Source: Actinomycetospora chibensis
GTDB taxonomy: Bacteria > Actinomycetota > Actinomycetes > Mycobacteriales > Pseudonocardiaceae
Direction of reading: 5' to 3'
Assembly: GCF_028737215.1 (NCBI RefSeq)
Contig: NZ_JAQZAM010000003.1
Span: forward strand, 62,001-126,000
Length of the DNA: 64,000 nucleotides
Position numbers and translations under genes: made by a program. Of the stretch, positions 49,208 through 57,043 are shown piece by piece; position 1 is the stretch's first letter, and each line of letters starts with the position of its first letter. The notes under the pieces were generated by a model. The model was not told the origin of the DNA. It made no database searches and saw only the letters and a list, made by a program, of their open reading frames with translations.

Positions 49208-49301
49208 ACCAACGCCGAGCTGTCGGCCTGGGAAGGACTCTGCGTGTCACCGGGTCCGCGGACAGCTCACGTGTCCGCCGTACCCTTCCTGAAAGAGATC
49301 T

Positions 49302-51224
49302 GTGACCAACGCTGCTGTCCTGTCCGATCACGACGTCGAGCTCGTCGACGTGATCTCCCACTCCACCGACGAGAGCCCCGCGGACGCGACGTCCGCCGAC
49401 GAGGCCCCCGTCACCGACACCCCCGACGACACCGGCTCCGAGGAGCCGGCCGTCGATGCGCCCGAGGACGCCACTGACGACGTCGCCGACGACGCCACCC
49501 TCGACGAGCCCGCCACCGGGTTCGCCGCGCTCGGTGTCGCGGAGCGCCTGCTCCCCACCCTGGTCGAGTCCGGGTTCGACACCCCGACCCCGATCCAGAC
49601 CGAGACCATCCCGCTGCTGCTGTCGGGCCGCGACGTACTCGGCCTCGCGCAGACCGGCACCGGCAAGACCGCCGCGTTCGCGCTGCCGATGCTCTCGGCG
49701 ATCGACCCCGCGCAGCGGCGCGTGCAGGCCCTCGTCCTCACGCCCACCCGCGAGCTCGCGATCCAGGTCGCCGAGGCCATCGAGCGCCTCGGCGCCGGCG
49801 TGCCCGGGCTCAACGTCGTCCAGCTCTACGGCGGCGCCCCCTACGGCCCGCAGCTGCACGGGCTGCGCCGCGGCGGCCAGATCGTCGTCGGCACCCCCGG
49901 CCGCATCGCCGACCACCTCGAGAAGCGCACCCTCGACCTGTCCGGCGTCGCGCACTTCGTGCTCGACGAGGCCGACGAGATGCTGCAGATGGGCTTCCTC
50001 GAAGAGGTCGAGGCCATCTTCGAGCTGCTGCCCACCGAGCGTCAGGTGGCGCTGTTCTCGGCGACCATGCCCGGCGCGATCCGCGAGGTCTCGCGCCGGC
50101 ACCTGAACTCGCCGGCCGAGGTGTCGATCAAGTCGAAGACGCAGACGGGCATCAACACCCGTCAGCGCTACGTCGTGCTGCCCGAGCGGCAGAAGGCGGA
50201 CGCGCTGGCGCGCATCCTGCAGGTCGAGGACTTCGACGCCGCGCTGGTCTTCGTGCGCACCCGCCAGAACACCACCGACGTCACCGACGCCCTCAACCGG
50301 CGCGGGTTCTCGGCGGTGGCGATCTCCGGCGACCTGTCGCAGCCGCAGCGCGAGAAGACCATCAACGGTCTGCGCTCCGGTGAGATCGACGTCCTCGTCG
50401 CCACCGACGTCGCCGCCCGCGGGCTCGACGTCGACCGGATCTCGCTGGTCGTCAACCACGACCTGCCGCCGGACTCGGAGTCCTACGTGCACCGCATCGG
50501 GCGCACCGGGCGGGCCGGGCGCAGCGGCGAGGCGATCTCGTTCGTCACCCGCGGCCAGATCCGCACGATGCGCATGATCGAGTCGGCCACGAAGCAGAAG
50601 GCCGAGGAGATGTCGGTGCCGGGCACCGACGAGGTGAACGCGGTGCGCAAGCGCCGCTTCGCCGAGCGCATCACCGGCACGCTCGACGGCACCGTCACCG
50701 GCGGCGACCCGCTCGACGTCTTCCGCGGCATCGTCGGCGACTACGTCGCCGAGACCGGCGCCGACCCCCTCGAGCTGGCCGCCGCGCTGGCCAAGATGGT
50801 GCAGGGCACCAAGCCCCTGCTCGTCGAGGACCTGCCCGTCGCGCCGCCCCGCGGCGAGAAGCGCAGCCCCCGCGAGGGTGGCGGCAAGCCGGACCGCGGC
50901 CAGGGCCGCAGCGGCAAGGCGCCCGAGTGGACCGTCGGCTCGGGCACCGACACGTACCGGATCGATGTCGGCCACAACCAGCGGGTGCGTCCCGGTGCGA
51001 TCGTCGGCGCCATCGCCAACGAGGCCGGCCTCGATTCCCAGCACATCGGTCACATCGACATCCGGCCCGACCACACGCTGGTCGAGCTCCCGGCCGATGT
51101 GCCGGGGCACGTGGTCAAGCGCCTGCAGCGCGCCCGCGTCGCCGGTCGCCCGATGGGCCTGCGCCGCGCGTCGGGTGCCGAGGCGGCCAGCCCGTCCTCG
51201 CGCCCGAGCCGCCCCCGCCGCTGA
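49302..51224 (+). CDS. deaD: DEAD-box RNA helicase with DbpA-type RNA-binding domain (DeaD/CsdA-like)
   Basis: 640-residue RNA helicase for ribosome assembly and RNA unwinding under stress. An acidic N-terminal extension (~65 residues) precedes the RecA-like domains with the Q motif 'TPIQTETIPLLLSGRD', AQTGTGKT, the DEAD motif in VLDEADEM, SAT and HRIGRTGRAG. After an Arg/Lys-rich linker, a C-terminal DbpA RNA-binding domain (~545-625, 'RVRPGAIVGAIANEAGL') is followed by a basic tail. The GTG has AAAGAGA 6 nt upstream. The ~90-nt 5' UTR may carry regulation. Confidence 0.93.
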   Translation: MTNAAVLSDHDVELVDVISHSTDESPADATSADEAPVTDTPDDTGSEEPAVDAPEDATDDVADDATLDEPATGFAALGVAERLLPTLVESGFDTPTPIQTETIPLLLSGRDVLGLAQTGTGKTAAFALPMLSAIDPAQRRVQALVLTPTRELAIQVAEAIERLGAGVPGLNVVQLYGGAPYGPQLHGLRRGGQIVVGTPGRIADHLEKRTLDLSGVAHFVLDEADEMLQMGFLEEVEAIFELLPTERQVALFSATMPGAIREVSRRHLNSPAEVSIKSKTQTGINTRQRYVVLPERQKADALARILQVEDFDAALVFVRTRQNTTDVTDALNRRGFSAVAISGDLSQPQREKTINGLRSGEIDVLVATDVAARGLDVDRISLVVNHDLPPDSESYVHRIGRTGRAGRSGEAISFVTRGQIRTMRMIESATKQKAEEMSVPGTDEVNAVRKRRFAERITGTLDGTVTGGDPLDVFRGIVGDYVAETGADPLELAAALAKMVQGTKPLLVEDLPVAPPRGEKRSPREGGGKPDRGQGRSGKAPEWTVGSGTDTYRIDVGHNQRVRPGAIVGAIANEAGLDSQHIGHIDIRPDHTLVELPADVPGHVVKRLQRARVAGRPMGLRRASGAEAASPSSRPSRPRR

Positions 51225-51228
51225 GGCT

Positions 51229-51270
51229 GAGCGCTTGCGCGTGCGCGTGCGCAGGCACGTGCAAGCGCTC
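51229..51270 (+). terminator. Hairpin after the DEAD-box helicase gene
   Basis: GAGCGCTTGC / GCAAGCGCTC arms separated by 22 nt of alternating GCGTGC/GCACGT sequence that extends the stem. It starts 4 bp after the stop codon and has no U-tract. Confidence 0.6.
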
Positions 51271-51340
51271 ACAAGCGCGGAGCGCGAAGTGGCCGGGCTC
51301 CGGGCGCCGACCTACCGTGGAAGCACGCGGAGGGAGCGTC

Positions 51341-53317
51341 ATGACGCGGTCGGTGGTGATCGTCGGGGGCGGGCCTCGCGGGACCGGTGTGCTCGAACGC
51401 CTCGCGGCGAGCGCACCCGAGTTCGTCGAGGATCTCGACGTCCACCTCGTCGACCCCTACCCGGACGGCGCGGGCCGCATCTGGCGTGAGGACCAGTCGG
51501 CGCTGCTGTGGATGAACTCCATGGCCGCCGACGTCACGATGTTCACCGACGACAGCGTGCGCTGTGAGGGCCCGATCGTGCCCGGTCCGTCCCTCTACGA
51601 CTGGGCCGTGGCGGTCCGCGACGGCGAGCTCGAGGGCGAGTCGGTGCCGGACGGGCCGGTCGGCGACGAGTTGCGCGCGCTCGGGCCGGCCACGTTCGCC
51701 ACCCGGCGCCTGCAGAGCCACTACCTCGACTTCGTGCTGCGCCGGGTGCTCGCCACGCTCCCGCCGCAGGTCCGGGTGCACCGCCACCGCACCCGGGCGG
51801 TAGGCCTGCGCCGCGGCGCGCCGGACGTGGTGCTGCTCGACGGCGCCTCGGACGAGATCCCTGCGGAGCTGCCCGCCGACGTGCTGGTGCTCGCCTCGGG
51901 ACACCTCGACGCCGCGCCGACCGAGGCCGAGGCCGCGCTCGCGGCGCACGCCGACGAGCACGGCCTGCGCTACTTCCCGCCCGAGCAGACCACCGACTCC
52001 GACCTCGACCGCATCCCGGCGGGGGAGACGGTGATCGCGCGCGGGATGGGCCTCGCGTTCATCGATCTCATGGTCCTGCTCTTCGAGGGCCGCGGCGGCC
52101 GCTTCCACGACCGCGGCGACGGCACGCTCGACTACGAGCCGTCCGGGCGCGAGCCCGTCGTGCAGGTCGGATCGGGACGAGGGGTGCCGTACCACGCCAA
52201 GACCGAGTACGCGCTGCGCGGACCGCGCCCTCCGCTGCCGCGGTTCCTCGGCCCGGACGAGATCGCCGGGTTCGTCCGTCGCGGGTCGGTCGACCTGCGG
52301 CGCGACGTGTGGCCGCTCATGGCCAAGGAGGTCGGCTGGGCGTACTACCACGAGCTCTTCGCCGGCCACCCCGACCGCGTGCGCGGGGTGTGGGACGACT
52401 TCGCCCTGCGCTTCGCCGCGCTCGACTGGTACACGCCGGCGATGCACGAACTGGTCGCCGGGTTCGTGCCCGACCCGTCCGACCGCCTCGACTTCGAGCG
52501 CATGGACCGTCCCCTCGACGACGTCAGCGCGCCGGATCTCGCGAGCCTGCAGGAGCGCCTCCGGTCGTACGTGCTCGACGACCTCGCGCGTCACGTCGAC
52601 GACCGCTACACCGCCGAGCTCGGGGCGTTCGTCGGCCTGCTGTCGGTGTTCGCGCAGGTCGCGGAGCTCGCGGGCACGCCGGCCCTGACGCCGCGCTCGC
52701 GGGCCCAGGATCTCGCGTGGTGGCAGAACTTCTTCAGCTCGCTGGCGAGCGGCCCGCCCGGGCCGCGGCTGCGCCAGCTGCTCGCGCTCTCGCGCGCGGG
52801 CTACGTCGTCTTCCTCGGCGCGGGCCTGCAGGTGGACCCCGTCGACGGCGGCTTCCGGGCCACGAGCGCCTCGCTGGACCGCGTCGCGGTCACCGCACGG
52901 ACGTTCGTCGAGGCCCGCCTGTCCTCCCCGAGCGTGAGCCGCAGCGACGACCCGATGCTCGCCGGGCTGCACGCCGAGGGCCTGCTCGACGAGGAGACCC
53001 TGCGCGAGGAGCACACCGACTCCGCGCCGGCGGTGCACGCCGCCGACGCGGCGGTCGCGCACTCGGGCGCCGCGGTCACCCTGCACAACACCGGCCTCGT
53101 CCGCGTGCGCGCCTCGGACTTCCGCCTCGTCGACGCCGAGGGGCGGCCCGACCCGTGCCGCTTCGCGATCGGGCCGCACACCAACGTCCGGCTGCCCGGG
53201 GCGTTCACCCGCCCGAACACCAACGCGCTGAGCTTCCGGGCCAACGACGCCCTCGCCCGCGCCGTCCTCACCCAGCTCGCGGAGTCCGCGCCCGCTGAGG
53301 GCCGGCTCTCCGCCTGA
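51341..53317 (+). CDS. FAD/NAD(P)-binding (NAD_binding_9) protein
   Basis: 658-residue flavoprotein-like protein. The N-terminal dinucleotide-binding loop is VVIVGGGPRGTGVLERL; the conserved WMNSMAADVTMF block and a second Rossmann segment (VIARGMGLAFIDLMVLLFEG) follow. This is the large 'FAD-NAD(P)-binding' family without an assigned reaction in actinobacteria. Some members resemble L-lysine/ornithine N-monooxygenases. The ATG is preceded by GGAGGGAG, and a TACCGT -10 candidate lies about 23 nt upstream. It is monocistronic, ending at a 40-bp palindrome. Confidence 0.85.
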   Translation: MTRSVVIVGGGPRGTGVLERLAASAPEFVEDLDVHLVDPYPDGAGRIWREDQSALLWMNSMAADVTMFTDDSVRCEGPIVPGPSLYDWAVAVRDGELEGESVPDGPVGDELRALGPATFATRRLQSHYLDFVLRRVLATLPPQVRVHRHRTRAVGLRRGAPDVVLLDGASDEIPAELPADVLVLASGHLDAAPTEAEAALAAHADEHGLRYFPPEQTTDSDLDRIPAGETVIARGMGLAFIDLMVLLFEGRGGRFHDRGDGTLDYEPSGREPVVQVGSGRGVPYHAKTEYALRGPRPPLPRFLGPDEIAGFVRRGSVDLRRDVWPLMAKEVGWAYYHELFAGHPDRVRGVWDDFALRFAALDWYTPAMHELVAGFVPDPSDRLDFERMDRPLDDVSAPDLASLQERLRSYVLDDLARHVDDRYTAELGAFVGLLSVFAQVAELAGTPALTPRSRAQDLAWWQNFFSSLASGPPGPRLRQLLALSRAGYVVFLGAGLQVDPVDGGFRATSASLDRVAVTARTFVEARLSSPSVSRSDDPMLAGLHAEGLLDEETLREEHTDSAPAVHAADAAVAHSGAAVTLHNTGLVRVRASDFRLVDAEGRPDPCRFAIGPHTNVRLPGAFTRPNTNALSFRANDALARAVLTQLAESAPAEGRLSA

Positions 53318-53323
53318 GGTGCT

Positions 53324-53363
53324 GTGAGTGATGTTCGGGGCTATAGCCCCGAACATCACTCAC
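53324..53363. terminator. Perfect 40-bp palindrome (bidirectional terminator)
   Basis: A 20-bp arm beginning GTGAGTGATGTTCGGGGCTA is followed without a loop by its exact reverse complement. It lies 6 bp after the FAD protein stop and 7 bp before the stop of the convergent oxidoreductase gene. In RNA the central bases would form the loop. There is no U-tract. Confidence 0.8.
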
Positions 53364-53370
53364 GTAGGGG

Positions 53371-54336
53371 TCAGCGCGTGAAGACGATCTTGCCGGCCGT
53401 GACGCCGTCGAGCATCGCCTGGAACCCGTCCTTCGCGTCGGCCATCGGGATCTCCTGGCCGATCTCCGGGACGATGCCGGTGGCCGCGACGAACTCGAGC
53501 AGGTCGCGGAGCTCGGCGAGCGTGCCCATCGTCGAGCCGACGACGTTCTTCTGCAGGAAGAAGACCTGGGCGAGGTCGGCGCTGGGCGCGTTGCCCGAGG
53601 TCGCGCCGGAGCAGACGATCGTGCCGCCCGGGACGAGCGAGCGCAGCGAGTGCTTCCAGGTGGCCTCACCCACGGTCTCGAACACCGCCTGGACCTTGCC
53701 CGGCAGCTTCGCGTTCGACTCGAACACCTGGTGCGCGCCGAGCCGCAGGGCCAGCTCGCGCTTCTCGTCGGAGCGCCCGGTGACCCACACCTGCATGCCG
53801 GCCGCGCGCCCGAGCTGGATCAGCGCCGTCGAGACGCCGCCGGAGGCGCCCTGCACGAGCATCGTCTGCCCGCCGCGCAGCCCCGACTTGGTGAACAGCA
53901 TCCGGTAGGCGGTGAGCCAGGCCGTCCCCATGACCGCGCCGGTGGAGGCGGTCATGCCCTCCGGGCGGGGGAGCGCGTTGCGCTTCGGGACGACGACGTA
54001 GTCGGCGAAGCTGCCCTGCGCCCACTCGGTGAGCATCTTGCGCTTCGGGTCGAGGGTCTCGTCGTCCTTCCAGTCCGGGTCGCCCATCAGCGAGTGCAGG
54101 ACGACGGGGGTGCCGTCGTCGAGCGTCCCGGCGCCGTCACAGCCGAGGATCATCGGGAACTGGTCGGACTTGATCCCGACGCCCCGCAGCGTCCAGAGGT
54201 CGTGCATGTTGAGGCTCGCCGCCTCGACCTTGACCCGTACCCAGCCCTCGGGGACGTCGGGATCGGGCCGCTCGCCCACCACGAGGGAGGCGATCGGGTC
54301 GTCGGCGTTGGGCTCGGAGGCGTAGACCGCGAACAT
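53371..54336 (-). CDS. Zinc-binding-type/quinone oxidoreductase (MDR superfamily)
   Basis: 321-residue medium-chain reductase, quinone-oxidoreductase-like. An N-terminal GroES-like domain ('EAASLNMHDLWTLRGVGI') and a Rossmann domain with VQGASGGVSTALIQLGRAAG are present. Structural-zinc Cys residues are absent, as usual for QOR types. It is NADPH-dependent by family. The leaderless ATG has TAGGTT 7 nt upstream. It diverges from the alpha/beta hydrolase gene at 54452. Confidence 0.88.
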   Translation of the reverse strand: MFAVYASEPNADDPIASLVVGERPDPDVPEGWVRVKVEAASLNMHDLWTLRGVGIKSDQFPMILGCDGAGTLDDGTPVVLHSLMGDPDWKDDETLDPKRKMLTEWAQGSFADYVVVPKRNALPRPEGMTASTGAVMGTAWLTAYRMLFTKSGLRGGQTMLVQGASGGVSTALIQLGRAAGMQVWVTGRSDEKRELALRLGAHQVFESNAKLPGKVQAVFETVGEATWKHSLRSLVPGGTIVCSGATSGNAPSADLAQVFFLQKNVVGSTMGTLAELRDLLEFVAATGIVPEIGQEIPMADAKDGFQAMLDGVTAGKIVFTR

Positions 54337-54343
54337 GCCCCGC

Positions 54344-54349
54344 AACCTA
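54344..54349 (-). promoter_or_regulatory. Predicted -10 box (TAGGTT), leaderless oxidoreductase
   Basis: TAGGTT on the minus strand lies 7 nt before the ATG at 54336, with no SD. Confidence 0.55.
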
Positions 54350-54451
54350 TCCGGGACGAGTTGCCCCCTGCCGGGCGAGTTCTGCCCGATGAGTTCGGGG
54401 TGACGGAGCAGTTCCATCGGTGAGACCCCGACGAAACCCCGTGGAGGACCC

Positions 54452-55192
54452 GTGTACGCCCCGCTGCCCGGCATCGACGTCTACTACGAGGACCACGGCA
54501 CCGGTACGCCGCTGGTGCTGCTCCACGGCGGGATGATGACGCTCGACCTGAGCTTCGGCGCGCTGATGCCGCGTCTGGCCCCGTCGCGGCGTCTGATCCC
54601 GATCGAGCTCCAGGGACACGGGCGCACCGCCGACATCGAGCGTGACATCACCCTCGCCAACCAGGCCGGCGACGTCGTCGGCGTGCTCGACCACCTCGGT
54701 CTCGAGCGCGCCGACGTGCTCGGGTTCAGTTGGGGCGGGCTCGTGGCCCTCGAGACCGCGGTGCACCATCCCGACCGCGTCGACCGCCTGGTGCTCGGCG
54801 CCGTGCACCGGCGCAAGGACGACTACCACGCCGAGATCCACGACCCCACGCAGTACGCGACGTCGACCCGCATGCCCACCGAGGCCGAGTTCGGCGCGAT
54901 GTTCGCCGAGTACGAGCGCCACGGGCTGAGCAGCTTCGAGACCGTCGTGGCCAAGCTGGACCCGATCGTCACTGCCGAGGAGAACTGGTCGCGTGCCGAC
55001 CTCGGGCGCGTCACGGCGCCGACGCTGGTGATGGTCGGCGACCACGACTTCGTCCGGGTCGACGCCGCCGTGGCGATGGCCGACGCGATCCCCGACGCCG
55101 GTCTCGCGGTCCTGCCCCGGACGAAGCACACCGAGCTGGTCAGCCGCATCGACCTCGTGGCACCCCTGCTGGAGGACTTCCTCGCCCCCTGA
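54452..55192 (+). CDS. Alpha/beta-fold hydrolase
   Basis: 246-residue alpha/beta hydrolase with the oxyanion motif LLHGGMMT, nucleophile elbow GFSWGG (Ser ~94) and C-terminal acid/His in VGDHDFVR and TKHTEL. It resembles the lactonase/esterase-like group of soluble hydrolases. GGAGG lies 5 nt before the GTG start. The substrate is unknown. Confidence 0.88.
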   Translation: MYAPLPGIDVYYEDHGTGTPLVLLHGGMMTLDLSFGALMPRLAPSRRLIPIELQGHGRTADIERDITLANQAGDVVGVLDHLGLERADVLGFSWGGLVALETAVHHPDRVDRLVLGAVHRRKDDYHAEIHDPTQYATSTRMPTEAEFGAMFAEYERHGLSSFETVVAKLDPIVTAEENWSRADLGRVTAPTLVMVGDHDFVRVDAAVAMADAIPDAGLAVLPRTKHTELVSRIDLVAPLLEDFLAP

Positions 55193-55228
55193 CCGATGGG
55201 CGGCGGACCGGGGCCACGGCCTCCCGCG

Positions 55229-55234
55229 TACCGT
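55229..55234 (+). promoter_or_regulatory. Predicted -10 box (TACCGT), leaderless small gene
   Basis: TACCGT lies 7 nt before the GTG at 55242, with no SD. Confidence 0.5.
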
Positions 55235-55241
55235 CGAGACC

Positions 55242-55466
55242 GTGCTGCGTGCCGTCGCGACCTGGTGGGACGGCGTCGAGCTGTGGCTGACCCAGCTCGA
55301 CTTCACCGTCCAGGTCGTCCTCGTCGTCGCCGTGGTGGGCCCGGTGTGCTGGGGCGCCGCGGCGATCATCGACACGGTCGTCGAGCGCTCGGTGGCCGCG
55401 CGCCTGGAGGCCCAGGAGCGGCGGGAGCGGCGGCGCGCCGAGGCCACGACCGCGCCCGAGGCCTGA
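55242..55466 (+). CDS. Small membrane protein (74 aa)
   Basis: 74-residue protein with one hydrophobic helix (~20-47, 'FTVQVVLVVAVVGPVCWGAA') followed by an Arg/Glu-rich, probably cytoplasmic coiled tail (EAQERRERRRAEA). No family is recognised. The leaderless GTG start is supported by the TACCGT box. A second, smaller membrane ORF follows after 1 bp. Confidence 0.65.
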   Translation: MLRAVATWWDGVELWLTQLDFTVQVVLVVAVVGPVCWGAAAIIDTVVERSVAARLEAQERRERRRAEATTAPEA

Positions 55467-55467
55467 G

Positions 55468-55551
55468 ATGGACCGCCGGGTCGCCCGGATCTGGGTGACG
55501 GCCACGCTGCTGGCCCTGCTCGTGCTGGTGATCGTCCTCAACCTCGTCTGA
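55468..55551 (+). CDS. Tiny single-TM protein (27 aa)
   Basis: 27 codons starting at an ATG one base after the previous stop: a short basic N-terminus and one hydrophobic helix (RIWVTATLLALLVLVIVLNL). Tight spacing with the preceding small membrane protein suggests a two-gene unit. It is too short to assign; it could be a regulatory membrane peptide. Confidence 0.5.
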   Translation: MDRRVARIWVTATLLALLVLVIVLNLV

Positions 55552-55556
55552 CGAGG

Positions 55557-56333
55557 TCAGCGTTGGTCCGGCACCCAGGACGGCGCCCGCTTCTCCGCGA
55601 ACGCGGCCATGCCCTCCTGGCCCTCCTCGGAGGCGAAGAACTCGGCCGAGAGCCCGAGCATCGCCTCGAGGTCCTGCTGCAGGTGCTCTCCGCGGTCCCG
55701 GCGCAGGAGCGCCTTGGTGGCCGCGAGGGCCCGGGGCCCGCCCCGGGCGAGCATGTCGGCGTAGCGGGCGACCTCGGCGTCGAGACCGTCGGCGTCGACC
55801 GCGGAGTTGATCAGGCCGACCGCCTCGGCGCGCGTGGCGTCGAACGTCTCGCCGGTGAGCATCAGCTCGCTACCGGCGCGGGGGAGCAGGCGGGGGAGCA
55901 CCACCGACGAGATCACGGCGGGGACGACGCCGACGCGCACCTCGGTGAACGCGAAGGTGGCCTCGCGCGCGGCCACCGCGATGTCGCAGGCGGCGACGAG
56001 GCCGACACCGCCGGCGCGGGCCGGGCCCGCGACCCGGGCGATGACGGGCGTGTCCGACGTCCAGAGCGTGCTGAGGATCGCGGGGAACTCGTTGACGCCC
56101 TGGTCGTCCGACCCCGCGCCGCGCGACTCGCGCAGATCCATCCCCGAGCAGAACACGGGCCCGGTGTGCGTCAGGACGATCACGCGCACGGCCTCGTCGA
56201 GGGTCGCGGTGTCCAGGTGGGCGGAGAGCTCCCGGCGGACCTGCGCGGAGAGCGCGTTGCGGTTGCGCGGCGAGTCGAGCGTGACCGTCGCCGTGCCGCC
56301 CGAGACCTCGAGGTGCACCAGTTCGTCGTTCAT
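55557..56333 (-). CDS. Enoyl-CoA hydratase/isomerase family protein
   Basis: 258-residue crotonase-fold protein with oxyanion-hole segments FCSGMDL and ARAGGVGLVAACDIAVA and the family C-terminus 'EGQEGMAAFAEKRAPSW'. It probably hydrates or isomerises an acyl-CoA. The catalytic Glu pair of classical hydratases is not clear, so the exact reaction is open. The ATG at 56333 is supported by a CACAGT box 7 nt upstream (56341-56346); a longer start is possible. Confidence 0.88.
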   Translation of the reverse strand: MNDELVHLEVSGGTATVTLDSPRNRNALSAQVRRELSAHLDTATLDEAVRVIVLTHTGPVFCSGMDLRESRGAGSDDQGVNEFPAILSTLWTSDTPVIARVAGPARAGGVGLVAACDIAVAAREATFAFTEVRVGVVPAVISSVVLPRLLPRAGSELMLTGETFDATRAEAVGLINSAVDADGLDAEVARYADMLARGGPRALAATKALLRRDRGEHLQQDLEAMLGLSAEFFASEEGQEGMAAFAEKRAPSWVPDQR

Positions 56334-56340
56334 GACCGTC

Positions 56341-56346
56341 ACTGTG
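56341..56346 (-). promoter_or_regulatory. Predicted -10 box (CACAGT), leaderless crotonase gene
   Basis: CACAGT on the minus strand lies 7 nt before the ATG at 56333. It is about 50 bp from the divergent leader-peptide promoter. Confidence 0.45.
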
Positions 56347-56399
56347 GCAGCCGACCGATCTCGCTCACACGGTGGTGGCGCCGGGGCGTGGGCGGTGCG

Positions 56400-56405
56400 T
56401 ACCGT
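56400..56405 (+). promoter_or_regulatory. Predicted -10 box (TACCGT) of the leader-peptide transcript
   Basis: TACCGT lies exactly 7 nt before the leader ORF GTG at 56413, so the leader is translated from the first base of the transcript. Confidence 0.55.
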
Positions 56406-56412
56406 CTTGTCC

Positions 56413-56499
56413 GTGACCGAGGCGCCGTCCACCGTGTGGCACGCGTGGCGCCGTCATGTCGATCTCTGCCGGACCTCCGCCGCGACCTGTCGACCCTGA
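56413..56499 (+). CDS. Cys-type leader peptide 1 (28 aa)
   Basis: A 28-codon ORF ending in RRHVDLCRTSAATCRP. The RRHVDL core with following Cys residues is the signature of short 'putative leader peptides' found in front of actinobacterial sulfur and cysteine genes; leaderless Cys-rich sORFs of this kind act as cysteine-responsive attenuators in mycobacteria. Here the ORF is itself leaderless (TACCGT, 7-nt spacer). A GCCCGGG-TGATC-CCCGGGC hairpin lies 13 bp after its stop. It precedes the small gene at 56693 and the DszC-like gene. Confidence 0.75.
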   Translation: MTEAPSTVWHAWRRHVDLCRTSAATCRP

Positions 56500-56512
56500 C
56501 CGCATGAGCACC

Positions 56513-56531
56513 GCCCGGGTGATCCCCGGGC
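56513..56531 (+). terminator. Attenuator-like hairpin after leader peptide 1
   Basis: GCCCGGG / CCCGGGC arms with a TGATC loop, 13 bp after the leader stop codon. It could be a conditional terminator or a Rho-shielding structure that responds to ribosome position on the leader. There is no U-tract. Confidence 0.45.
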
Positions 56532-56692
56532 GCCGCCCTCCTGCTCGTCGGAGCCGACATGACGCCCTTCCGGGCCATCTGCACGCGCCTGGTCGACGAC
56601 CTGTGTCGTCACGCGCCGCTGCTCGCCTTGGTCCACACCTCCTCGCCGTGCGCCCCCACCGCGCCCGCCGAGGTCCACCGGAGGAACCCCGC

Positions 56693-56908
56693 ATGGCCAC
56701 CGTCATCCCCCGTTTCACCCCTCGCGGCGCCGCTGTCGCCGAGCTCCTGACCGACCTCGACGGCCTCGTCCGGCGTGAGGTGACCCGCGACGGCGCGGGC
56801 GCGGAGCACTGGGACCGCGACGCCGAGCGCATCGCGGCCGAGGTCGCGACGACGCTCGCGCGCCTGCGCGACGACCTGCGCCGCCACCCGCTGCCCACCC
56901 GGCGGTGA
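56693..56908 (+). CDS. Small hypothetical protein (71 aa)
   Basis: 71-residue soluble protein, largely helical and rich in Arg, Asp and Glu ('LTDLDGLVRREVTRDGAG', ERIAAEVATTLARLRDDLRR). There is no recognised domain. The ATG is preceded by GGAGGA at 7 nt. It lies between two leader-type ORFs in the sulfur region; its stop overlaps the start of the second one (GTGA). The function is unknown. Confidence 0.55.
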   Translation: MATVIPRFTPRGAAVAELLTDLDGLVRREVTRDGAGAEHWDRDAERIAAEVATTLARLRDDLRRHPLPTRR

Positions 56909-57030
56909 CGCCGTCGTCCGCGCCGGCGCCGTTCACGCGTCGCCGGCACATCGACCACGGGCGGGTGTTCGCCCAGGCCTGTCGGACCTCCTCGCCGACG
57001 CACCCGTACCCCGTAGCCCGTCATGCGTAG
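56905..57030 (+). CDS. Possible leader peptide 2 (RRRHIDHG type, 41 aa)
   Basis: A GTG overlapping the previous stop opens 41 codons containing FTRRRHIDHGRVFAQACR. The spacing of R-R-H-I-D to a downstream Cys-Arg mirrors the RRHVDL-CR leader pattern. Its stop lies 13 bp before the start of the DszC-like monooxygenase. It has only one Cys and is longer than the other leaders, so the call is tentative. Confidence 0.45.
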   Translation: MTPSSAPAPFTRRRHIDHGRVFAQACRTSSPTHPYPVARHA

Positions 57031-57043
57031 CCCGAGGAGAACC

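Noticed and set aside
53371-54336. Zinc-dependent alcohol dehydrogenase
   Set aside because: The GHE and four-Cys structural zinc motifs are absent, so a QOR-type reductase is the better call.
56559-56750. Possible additional leader ORF with ICTRLVDDLCRH
   Set aside because: It has a superficial resemblance to RLHVDLCR, but the His-Val-Asp order is lost, the frame runs far past the leader length into the next gene, and no -10 or SD fits its ATG.
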